In this document: one piece after another, positions 7,656 through 13,252 of the stretch
How positions within the stretch are numbered: position 1 is the first letter of the stretch
Layout of the letters: each line of letters opens with the position of its first letter
Source of the DNA: Verrucomicrobiota bacterium
GTDB taxonomy: Bacteria; Verrucomicrobiota; Verrucomicrobiia; Chthoniobacterales; UBA10450
Direction: 5' to 3'
Assembly: GCA_003219095.1 (NCBI GenBank)
Contig: QHPM01000108.1
Coordinates: 1-17,698, forward strand
DNA: 17,698 nt
Notes under the pieces: model-generated
Told to the model about the DNA's origin: nothing
Seen by the model: only the letters and a program-made list of their open reading frames with translations
Databases searched by the model: none
Made by a program: the position numbers and the translations under genes

Positions 7656-7899
7656 GTCATCCCGAGCGGAAGTCTAGGGATCCCGTGGCGAAGCCTTTAA
7701 GTTAACGGTTCACGGCGGGCTTCGACAGTGAGATCTCGCATGGCGGCTCCGCAGAGCGAGACCCTACCAAAAAGCAACGCGATGAAATTGGTAGGGCGAG
7801 ACTCTCTCGAGTCAGGGATGTGTTCGCCAGTGTTTTCATTTGCGGTCTCGAGTGACTCCAGCTTCTGGAGATTTCAGGGCTGGCTTCCCACGGCATGAC
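7656..7899. repeat. Composite intergenic repeat element with imperfect inverted ends
   Basis: The left edge is GTCATCCCGAGCGGAAG (7656-7672). The right edge, CTTCCCACGGCATGAC (7884-7899), is its imperfect inverted match. The left edge is also the same unit as the palindrome arm at 9621. Inside are a 9-bp inverted repeat, CCCTACCAA/TTGGTAGGG (7762-7770 and 7788-7796), and a perfect small hairpin CTCCAG-CTT-CTGGAG (7856-7870). No convincing gene lies inside. It fills nearly all of the gap between two divergent genes, so their promoters must lie within or beside it. Confidence 0.6.
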
Positions 7900-7928
7900 A
7901 ACACAGAGCTGTCACATTATCCTTCGCC

Positions 7929-8288
7929 ATGCCCACAAATGTTTTCGGCACCGAGCTGCAATGTTGCTGTCGCGACCCGCTCACCGGATTTTACCGCGAC
8001 GGCTACTGTCGAACCGGCCCAGGCGACGTTGGGTTGCATACTGTTTGCGCGCAAGTGACTCGTCATTTTCTCGATTTTTCGGTATTGCAAGGAAACGATC
8101 TGGTCACACCGCACCCGGAATGGGAATTTCCCGGGCTTGAGCCGGGCGACAAATGGTGCGTCTGCGTGACTCGTTGGAAAGAGGCGCTCGAACACGACGT
8201 TGCCTGCCCGGTTGATCTCGAGGCGACCCATGCTTCTGCGCTCGAGTTTGTCACCTTGCAGGAATTGCAAGCACACGCGTTGAAATAA
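7929..8288 (+). CDS. DUF2237 family protein
   Basis: This 119-residue protein matches the DUF2237 family along its full length: NVFGTELQCCCRDPLTGFYR near the start, then DGYCRTGPGDVGLHTVCAQVT, FLDFSVLQGNDL, PEWEFPGLEPGDKWCVC, RWKEALEHDVACPV and LEATHASALEFVTL. Cys residues are conserved as a CCC cluster and as YC, VC and WCVC, which suggests metal binding or a redox role. The family is widespread in bacteria but has no settled function. The ATG at 7929 fits the family N-terminus. It lies 28 bp upstream of the LolC/E-type permease and may be co-transcribed. Confidence 0.92.
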   Translation: MPTNVFGTELQCCCRDPLTGFYRDGYCRTGPGDVGLHTVCAQVTRHFLDFSVLQGNDLVTPHPEWEFPGLEPGDKWCVCVTRWKEALEHDVACPVDLEATHASALEFVTLQELQAHALK

Positions 8289-8316
8289 TCACGTCCTCCG
8301 GCACCGTTAGCGCGTT

Positions 8317-9609
8317 TTGAAATTACCCTTCAGCCTTTTTCTGGCGCTCCGTTATCTAAAACCGAAGCGCACATTTCTTTCCATTATCACGCTGATTTCG
8401 GTGCTGGGCGTCATGCTCGGTGTTACCGTCCTCATCCTCGTGATCTCGGTTATGACGGGATTTGACCGCGAGCTGCGGCAGAAGGTGATCGATTTCGACG
8501 CCCACATTTTGGTTACGACGGAAACGACGCTGACGGACTGGCGAGAGCTGACAGAAAAGATACGAGCAATCCCCCGGGTGGTCGCGACTGCGCCCTATGT
8601 TCAAGGACCGGTAATTCTCGAACATGACGAGACGCGGCTCGCGCCCTTGATCCGGGGCATTGATCCAGAGCTGGAAGAAAAAGTCGTTTCACTGCAAAAA
8701 TTTGTGAAATGGGGAACGCTCGATCTCAACGGCGATACCGCTGTGCTCGGGGTCGAACTGGCGCGGCAATTAAACGTGCGCGTCGGCGATAAGGTGACGG
8801 TCTATTCCCCAGGCAATCTTTCCACTGTTTTGGATCGCATCAAGAAACTCGAGAACGCCAAGGGCGAGGAAGAGAAAAAAGCCATCGAAGAATTGCGCGA
8901 GGTTGTCCTGCCAAAGGATCTGACCGTTACCGGAATCTTCGAGACCGGCCATTATGTACATGATTCGCAGTATCTGCTGGTGCCGCTTTTCATCGGGCAG
9001 GAACTTTACGGCTTGGGCGACGCGCTTCATGGAATCACGGTCAAGACCGAAGACCCTTATGATGTCGATGGAGTAAAGGCGCAGATCGAGAAATTCCTCG
9101 AAGTCCCCCAAATGGCGCGGACCTGGATCGACATGAACCACCAGATCTTCGAGGCAATCCGCCTCGAGCGTAATGTGATGTTCTTTCTCCTTTTCTTCAT
9201 CGTTGTCGTCGCCGCCTTCGGCATCATGAGCACGCTCATTACGGTGACGGTGCAGAAGCGCCGCGAAATCGGTATTATGAAAGCACTTGGAGCAAACATT
9301 GCGCAGATCGTCTGGGTGTTTTTGGGCCAGGGAATGGTCGTTGGATTTTTCGGGACCCTAACGGGACTTGGACTCGGCATGACCCTGATTCGTTATCGCA
9401 ACGAATTTAGTCAATGGCTGGCCAACACTCTGCACATCGAAATCTTCCCGCGCGAGGTTTACCAATTTTCATCGATCCCGGCGGAAGTGATTCCGCGTGA
9501 CGTGACGTTAATTTGTCTGAGCGCGTTTTTGATTTGCTCAATCGCCGCGCTCATCCCGGCATATTTCGCGGCGCGCTTGGATCCAGTAAAGGCATTGCGT
9601 TTTGAGTAA
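8317..9609 (+). CDS. LolC/LolE-type lipoprotein-releasing ABC transporter permease
   Basis: This 430-residue protein starts at TTG 8317 (MKLPFSLFLALRYLKPKRT, the usual LolC/E opening). TM1 spans about 19-45, followed by a periplasmic MacB-like domain (46-280) and three C-terminal helices (287-312, 333-358 and 395-415). VQKRREIGIMKALGA (312-326) is the coupling-helix motif, and the C-terminus IPAYFAARLDPVKALRFE is typical. The family works with the LolD ATPase to release lipoproteins from the inner membrane to LolA. A charged helical stretch at about 169-198 (DRIKKLENAKGEEEKKAIEE) lies in the periplasmic domain and seems longer than in enterobacterial LolC/E. No lolD follows; the next 90 bp form a large palindrome. 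LolC and LolE cannot be told apart here. Confidence 0.9.
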   Translation: MKLPFSLFLALRYLKPKRTFLSIITLISVLGVMLGVTVLILVISVMTGFDRELRQKVIDFDAHILVTTETTLTDWRELTEKIRAIPRVVATAPYVQGPVILEHDETRLAPLIRGIDPELEEKVVSLQKFVKWGTLDLNGDTAVLGVELARQLNVRVGDKVTVYSPGNLSTVLDRIKKLENAKGEEEKKAIEELREVVLPKDLTVTGIFETGHYVHDSQYLLVPLFIGQELYGLGDALHGITVKTEDPYDVDGVKAQIEKFLEVPQMARTWIDMNHQIFEAIRLERNVMFFLLFFIVVVAAFGIMSTLITVTVQKRREIGIMKALGANIAQIVWVFLGQGMVVGFFGTLTGLGLGMTLIRYRNEFSQWLANTLHIEIFPREVYQFSSIPAEVIPRDVTLICLSAFLICSIAALIPAYFAARLDPVKALRFE

Positions 9610-9620
9610 CACCGTCAACC

Positions 9621-9703
9621 GTCATCCCGAGCGGAGTCGATGGATCCCGAAATGAAAGCTTTAAGGGAGCATCACGGGATCCGTCGACTCCGCTCGGGAT
9701 GAC
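9621..9703. repeat. Near-perfect palindromic repeat, REP-like, 29-bp arms
   Basis: Arm 9621-9649 begins GTCATCCCGAGCGGAGTCGA and ends GGATCCCG. Arm 9675-9703 is its reverse complement with one mismatch (T/C, a wobble in RNA). The loop is 25 nt. It lies just 3' of the LolC/E-type gene, between convergent genes. It could end transcription or protect the RNA 3' end, though no long T-run follows. Related sequence occurs at 7656 and 16598. Confidence 0.88.
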
Positions 9704-9710
9704 CAGTATT

Positions 9711-9741
9711 GAAGAAAGGCGGCGCCCTTCCGAACGCCGCC
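9711..9741 (-). terminator. Probable terminator of the Spy-like gene
   Basis: On the minus strand, GGCGGCG (9741-9735) pairs with CGCCGCC (9724-9718) across a 10-nt loop. The stem is followed by TTTCTTC (9717-9711). The T-tract is interrupted, so strength is uncertain. It lies 24 bp after the stop at 9765. Confidence 0.55.
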
Positions 9742-9764
9742 GTCCCCCGCTGCGATATACGCCG

Positions 9765-10130
9765 TTATTTCCCCTTGGCCTCGTGCAATTCTTTCATTGC
9801 ATTGTGCAGGTCTTCGTGCGCCTGGATGATGGCGTCGAGTTTGGTCTGCTGCTCCGGGGTAAGCAGCGGCCGAATCTGGGCGACCGAAGCATCAATTACC
9901 GCCCTGGCCTTCGTCATCGCCTCCTGATGGATCGCCTGAAGCTGCGGTTTCGCCTGATCAAAGATCGGCTGCACCTTCGCCTTCTGCGCGTCGGTCAGGT
10001 TGAGCGACGAGCTCATTTCCTCGAGCGGATTCAAATGCCAGCTTCCATGCGGCCCACCCGGAGGCTGCGCCTGCGCGAAGCTAAAAGCGCCGAGCGCGAT
10101 TGCTGCAATTATTGTCAGTGTTTGTTTCAT
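9765..10130 (-). CDS. Secreted Spy/CpxP-like (LTxxQ) periplasmic protein
   Basis: This 121-residue protein has a signal peptide (MKQTLTIIAAIALGAFSFAQA, cleavage after AQA near 21). The mature part is helical with two LTxxQ-type motifs, LNLTDAQKAKVQPI (43-56) and LLTPEQQTKLDAI (89-101), the signature of the Spy/CpxP/ZraP group. Those proteins act in the periplasm as ATP-independent chaperones or metal-binding stress proteins. His residues near the N- and C-termini (PHGSWH, HEDLH, ELHE) could bind metal. It is transcribed away from the ECF sigma gene, and its upstream region carries GTAACC-N16-GGTC, the mirror of the sequence before the sigma gene. I infer that it is an effector under that sigma factor. 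Confidence 0.82.
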   Translation of the reverse strand: MKQTLTIIAAIALGAFSFAQAQPPGGPHGSWHLNPLEEMSSSLNLTDAQKAKVQPIFDQAKPQLQAIHQEAMTKARAVIDASVAQIRPLLTPEQQTKLDAIIQAHEDLHNAMKELHEAKGK

Positions 10131-10174
10131 GTTTTCTAATTTTGCGACGCATGATTGCGCCTTTGCTCATGGTT

Positions 10175-10200
10175 GACCACGATTCCGGCTCCGTGGTTAC
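10175..10200 (-). promoter_or_regulatory. Candidate ECF promoter for the Spy-like gene
   Basis: The minus strand reads GTAACC (10200-10195), a 16-nt spacer, then GGTC (10178-10175). An AAC-containing -35 and a GTC-type -10 at about 16 nt are typical of ECF sigma factors. Transcription would start near 10168, giving a leader of about 38 nt before the ATG at 10130. Confidence 0.6.
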
Positions 10201-10216
10201 AAATTTTTTTGTAACC
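10195..10216. promoter_or_regulatory. Inverted repeat shared by two divergent promoters
   Basis: GGTTACAAA (10195-10203) and TTTGTAACC (10208-10216) are perfect 9-bp inverted arms around TTTT. The outer six bases of each arm form the -35 candidate for one direction. The same symmetry could also serve as an operator or fold as an RNA hairpin. Confidence 0.75.
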
Positions 10217-10236
10217 GGTGCGGCTTGCATCCGGTC
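10211..10236 (+). promoter_or_regulatory. Candidate ECF promoter for the sigma-factor operon
   Basis: GTAACC (10211-10216), a 16-nt spacer and GGTC (10233-10236) match exactly the spacing and elements found on the other strand. Transcription would start near 10243, about 26 nt before the sigma ATG, which suggests autoregulation. Confidence 0.6.
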
Positions 10237-10268
10237 TTTTCTTTTGGTGTGGATACCTTTCTCTACGC

Positions 10269-10838
10269 ATGGATGACGATGAGCACGCTGGCGTTTTGGT
10301 CGATCGCGCGCGCGGCGGTGACGAAGACGCTGCCCGCGAACTCATTCGCCAATTGTATCCGTTGGTGGCAAAAATTGTGCGCGGCTATCGGCCGCGCCGC
10401 ACCGCCGAAGAGGATCTAGCGCAAATGATTTTCGTGAAAGTTTTCCAAAAGCTGGCGCAATATTCCGGCAAGGTGCCGATCTCTCATTGGGTTTCGCGCA
10501 TTGCGGTAAACACCTGCCGGAACCAGTTGGCGGCGGAAAAAGCGCGACCGGAACTGCGTCACGCCGATCTGAGCGAAGAGCAGGCTGCGATGCTGGAAAA
10601 TCTCGCGGCCTCAGATGACGCCCTCTCCCCCGATCGCAAACTCGCCGCACGCGATCTGGTGGAAAAGTTGCTCACCATGTTAAAACCGGTAGAACGCCTG
10701 GTCATCGATATGCTTTATCTTCAAGAACGCAGCGTAACCGAAGTGCAAAAGCTCACTGGCTGGACCGCTGCCACGATTAAGGTAAGAGCCTTTCGCGCAC
10801 GCCAGAAGTTGCGCAAAAAAATTGGAGGCTTGCTGTGA
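10269..10838 (+). CDS. ECF-family RNA polymerase sigma factor
   Basis: This 189-residue protein has sigma region 2 at about 24-90, with the core-binding and -10 recognition pattern EEDLAQMIFVKVFQKL (47-62) followed by ISHWVSRIAVNTCRNQL (71-87). Region 4 is at about 131-186 (MLKPVERLVIDMLYLQERSV, then the helix-turn-helix GWTAATIKVRAFRARQKLRK). Regions 1.1 and 3 are absent, which defines an ECF (group 4) factor. The ATG at 10269 is chosen because the frame upstream to 10218 would run into the promoter elements. It overlaps the next gene by 4 nt (GTGA). Together with the single-pass protein and the Spy-like sensor downstream, it is most likely held inactive at the membrane until an envelope signal arrives. 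Confidence 0.93.
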   Translation: MDDDEHAGVLVDRARGGDEDAARELIRQLYPLVAKIVRGYRPRRTAEEDLAQMIFVKVFQKLAQYSGKVPISHWVSRIAVNTCRNQLAAEKARPELRHADLSEEQAAMLENLAASDDALSPDRKLAARDLVEKLLTMLKPVERLVIDMLYLQERSVTEVQKLTGWTAATIKVRAFRARQKLRKKIGGLL

Positions 10839-11125
10839 AAAATTGCGACGAAATCTTGCATCGTTTGTTTCGCGCGGCCATGGCTTCCGCGCCGCCCGCG
10901 GAGATGCCGTTCGGTTTTGACACTCGCGTTCTTGCGCGAGCTCAAGCATTGCCAGTCAACGGATCGGTCATCATTGCGCTGTTCGCCCGGCGCGCCGCCA
11001 TGATCGCGCTCGCAGTCATCGTCCTGGCGTCAGCGGGAGTTTATCGCGCCTCAACTTCCAGCAATGATCTGCCGGCGGAATACGCGATGGCAGACACAGC
11101 CATCCAAAGCAATCTCGGCGAATGA
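10835..11125 (+). CDS. Single-pass membrane protein, probable anti-sigma factor
   Basis: This 96-residue protein starts at a GTG that overlaps the sigma stop. Residues 1-44 are cytoplasmic (MKNCDEILHRLFRAAMASAP, then GFDTRVLARAQAL). One hydrophobic helix lies at about 46-69 (VIIALFARRAAMIALAVIVL, with two Arg near its start), and a short 25-residue tail is periplasmic. No zinc-binding H-x3-C-x2-C anti-sigma motif is present. Size and topology resemble CnrY-type anti-sigmas, which clamp the sigma with a short N-terminal segment. The assignment rests on position and topology, not on clear homology. The stop overlaps the next start by 4 nt (ATGA). Confidence 0.65.
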   Translation: MKNCDEILHRLFRAAMASAPPAEMPFGFDTRVLARAQALPVNGSVIIALFARRAAMIALAVIVLASAGVYRASTSSNDLPAEYAMADTAIQSNLGE

Positions 11126-11535
11126 ACAAATCTTTGCGCTGGAAATTAGTTCTCGCCTTTGTGCTGGTATTTCTCGCCGGTGCCGCCTGCGGATTTTTTG
11201 GCGCGCTTCACGCGCACTACTTTTTCACGCGAATGGACCCGGGGGTCATGGCGCAACACATGAAGCAGCGTTTGCGGGTGGAATTGAAGCTGACGCCAGA
11301 GCAGATGCAGCAAATCTCACCGATTATCGATCGTGCCGCCTCTCAGTTGAAAACGAAACGCGAACAAACTATGCGTGATGTTCACGAGATTTTTGAACAG
11401 ACGCATCGCGAGATGCAGCCATTTCTGACCTCGGAACAGCGCGCCAAACTCGAGGAAGTTGAGAAACGGCACCGGCGACTCTTACACCGGCATGGTTTCA
11501 TGCCGCCGGGACCGCCGCCGCCGCCAGACGATTAA
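11122..11535 (+). CDS. Membrane-anchored Spy/CnrX-like periplasmic sensor
   Basis: This 137-residue protein has a basic start (MNKSLRWK), then one hydrophobic helix at about 8-29 that is probably retained as an anchor. The periplasmic part is all-helical, with LKLTPEQMQQISPIID (55-70) and PFLTSEQRAKLEEVEKRHRR (100-119), the paired LTxxQ-like motifs of the Spy/ZraP/CnrX metal-resistance group. His residues are frequent (30, 32, 46, 88, 95, 117, 122, 124), and the tail is Pro-rich (MPPGPPPPPDD). In CnrYXH systems, CnrX is the anchored sensor that binds Ni/Co and frees the sigma from CnrY. A similar job is inferred here. The signal could be metal or misfolded protein. Confidence 0.75.
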   Translation: MNKSLRWKLVLAFVLVFLAGAACGFFGALHAHYFFTRMDPGVMAQHMKQRLRVELKLTPEQMQQISPIIDRAASQLKTKREQTMRDVHEIFEQTHREMQPFLTSEQRAKLEEVEKRHRRLLHRHGFMPPGPPPPPDD

Positions 11536-11646
11536 ACTTGGGACACAGGATCAGGATCAACCGCCAAAAACGCAAGACCACGCCCAACGAATCGGTTTCG
11601 GATTTTTAGTTCCCTTTAGCGTGTTTAGCGCAAAAACTAACGTAAG

Positions 11647-12060
11647 CTATTCTTCCCCTTTGAAATAATCGGTCTCCGTTCCTTTGACGATCACTTCGTC
11701 GACGCCTTCCTTTATCACCGCAAACTTTCCGCTGTCGGGATAGAAACAGGAATCGCCCCGCGGATTATCCGCGATGACGTAGTAAACGAAATCTTCCTCG
11801 CCCGCATTGGCCAGCTGATGCGCTTCGCCCGGCCCGAAAAAGAAGGCATCGCCCGCGTTCACAATTGTCGATCCATCTTTATCCCGAATACTCCCCTTCC
11901 CCGATACCACGAGATAAAGCTCTGACTCCGCTGAGTGCGAATGATAAGGACAAAGCGTTTTCCCTTGCGGAATTCGGACCAACGCCAAATCAAACGGATG
12001 CCGCTTCCGCAAATCTAGCGATTCCGGCTCGCGCCCGAGGGCGACTGATATCTCTTTCAT
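11647..12060 (-). CDS. Single-domain cupin protein
   Basis: This 137-residue protein has cupin motif 1, CPYHSHSAESELYLVVSGKG (37-56), with metal ligands H40, H42 and E47. Motif 2 is GDAFFFGPGEAHQLAN (70-85), with H81. That is a full 3-His/1-Glu set, so it probably binds a metal. Cupins of this size are sugar or small-molecule binding proteins, isomerases or dioxygenases; the substrate cannot be read from the sequence. The start is ATG 12060. The LigD-type gene ends 118 bp upstream, so this gene may have its own promoter or be last in a minus-strand run. It converges on the sensor gene. Confidence 0.85.
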   Translation of the reverse strand: MKEISVALGREPESLDLRKRHPFDLALVRIPQGKTLCPYHSHSAESELYLVVSGKGSIRDKDGSTIVNAGDAFFFGPGEAHQLANAGEEDFVYYVIADNPRGDSCFYPDSGKFAVIKEGVDEVIVKGTETDYFKGEE

Positions 12061-12178
12061 TCTGCGGCCATAAGAATCTAGATCGCATTTATTTCGGGAA
12101 ATGCCCAGATGGACTCGTCTGCGAGGGCCCCTTCGTGTTCGGTGTCATCCGGCGTCGGCCGGTTTTCCCTTCGCATGC

Positions 12179-13111
12179 TCATCCCTTCCCCGTGCGAATT
12201 AAGCTTTTCTTCGGCAGCTTTTGTTTCAACTCTTCGACCGCCTCGAAGAGATCGCCCATTTTTTCCACGCGCGACAGCGTTTTGTCACAGCGGAATTTCA
12301 ACAGATCGGCCTTTTTCTTTTTCAAACAGCTTGCGACTTCGTCCCAGGTAACCGGAGTGGAGACAGTCGGCTCTTCCTTGGCGCGCAAACTGTAAACGCA
12401 AATAGTCGTTTTGTGTTCGTCGTTCTGACTCCAATCGACAAATATTTTTCCTTTGCGCAGCGCTTTCGACATATTCGAAGTAACGAGATTGCGGTGTTCG
12501 CCTTCCAGATGCTGGGCCAGAGTGCGTGATACATCCTTGGTTTGATCGAAGGTGGCCGGGGTATTCAGCGGCACATAAACTTGCAGACCTTTTGAGCCGC
12601 TGGTCTTGGCAAACGATTTCAGTTTCATTTTGCCTAGCAAATCGCGCAGCCAAAGCCCGACCTGGCAGCATTGCACAATGTCGGCCGGCGCACCGGGATC
12701 GAGGTCAAATACCATCAGGGTTGGCCGCGCCACATCGTTCTTCTTCGCCAACGAGGTGTGTAACTCGAGATCGGCGAGATTGGCCGCCCAGACCAAGGTC
12801 GGCAAATCTTGGGCCAAACAATACTGCATAATCCGATTATTGCCCTCGCTCCAAACCTTCGCGGTCTTCACCCACTTCGGCCGATGCGACGGGCAATTTT
12901 TCTCGTAAAAAAATTCTGCATCCACTCCATTGGGATAACGCTTCATCGTCAGGGGTCGATCGCGCAGATGTGGTAGAAGAACTGGCGCGATCCGGATGTA
13001 GTAATCGATCACCTGGCCTTTGGTGAACCCGACTTTCGGATAGAGAACTTTGTCCAAGTTCGAGACCGCAAGCTTTTTATCTTCAACGAGGAGTTCAGAC
13101 TTTGCGGACAT
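12179..13111 (-). CDS. LigD-type polymerase domain (NHEJ primase-polymerase), standalone
   Basis: This 310-residue protein is the PolDom module of LigD alone, with no ligase or phosphoesterase domain. It opens with SNLDKVLYP, the usual start of the domain. The metal-binding aspartates are FDLDPG (D136, D138) and VDWSQN (D226). KTSGSKGLQVYVPL (169-182) is the nucleotide-binding motif, and SLRAKEEPTVSTPVTWDEV (241-259) is the conserved C-terminal block. PolDoms add ribo- or deoxynucleotides at broken DNA ends during Ku-dependent end joining. The ATG at 13111 is chosen over a TTG at 13135. Neither Ku nor a ligase lies in the window. It is 141 bp downstream of lpxK on the same strand. Confidence 0.92.
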   Translation of the reverse strand: MSAKSELLVEDKKLAVSNLDKVLYPKVGFTKGQVIDYYIRIAPVLLPHLRDRPLTMKRYPNGVDAEFFYEKNCPSHRPKWVKTAKVWSEGNNRIMQYCLAQDLPTLVWAANLADLELHTSLAKKNDVARPTLMVFDLDPGAPADIVQCCQVGLWLRDLLGKMKLKSFAKTSGSKGLQVYVPLNTPATFDQTKDVSRTLAQHLEGEHRNLVTSNMSKALRKGKIFVDWSQNDEHKTTICVYSLRAKEEPTVSTPVTWDEVASCLKKKKADLLKFRCDKTLSRVEKMGDLFEAVEELKQKLPKKSLIRTGKG

Positions 13112-13126
13112 CGACAGAAAACGTCG

Positions 13127-13154
13127 AACGCCCAACGCCCAACGTCCAACGCCA
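13127..13154. repeat. Four tandem 7-mers (AACGCCC)
   Basis: The plus strand shows AACGCCC, AACGCCC, AACGTCC, AACGCCA head to tail just upstream of the LigD-type start. Two unit copies are exact and two have one change. Confidence 0.8.
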
Positions 13155-13204
13155 AATTAAGAAGACCTCGCACTACGACACAAAGGTCTCGGGGCGAAGA
13201 ACCT

Positions 13205-13249
13205 TCTTTGCCTCTCTGTCCTTTGTCTCCTTCGTGGCTCCTTTGCGAA
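13205..13249. repeat. Purine/pyrimidine-skewed intergenic segment
   Basis: The plus strand is almost all pyrimidine plus G over about 45 bp (CTTTGCCTCTCTGTCCTTTG and onward). On the minus strand it reads as AAGGAGACAAAGGACAGAG-type sequence between lpxK and the LigD-type gene. It looks like a dispersed intergenic repeat rather than coding sequence; I cannot confirm other copies. Confidence 0.35.
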
Positions 13250-13252
13250 GCC

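Noticed and set aside
7702..7896. 64-codon minus-strand ORF in the 7656-7899 gap
   Set aside because: It lies wholly inside the repeat element and its codons follow the repeat's inverted units. Not a convincing gene.
7656..7899. Insertion sequence or CRISPR array in the repeat-rich gap
   Set aside because: There is no transposase frame, no regular repeat-spacer pattern and no target-site duplication that I can see. Called a composite repeat only.
9699..10139. 146-codon plus-strand ORF opposite the Spy-like gene
   Set aside because: It is the antisense shadow of the 9765-10130 gene, which has a signal peptide and LTxxQ motifs. It also starts inside the palindrome arm.
10835..11125. Zinc-binding anti-sigma (ZAS) domain in the small single-pass protein
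   Set aside because: It has only one Cys and lacks the H-x3-C-x2-C pattern. The anti-sigma call rests on position and topology only.
11536..11646. Terminator between the sensor gene and the cupin gene
   Set aside because: I found no stem of more than a few base pairs followed by a T-run in this 111-bp convergent gap.
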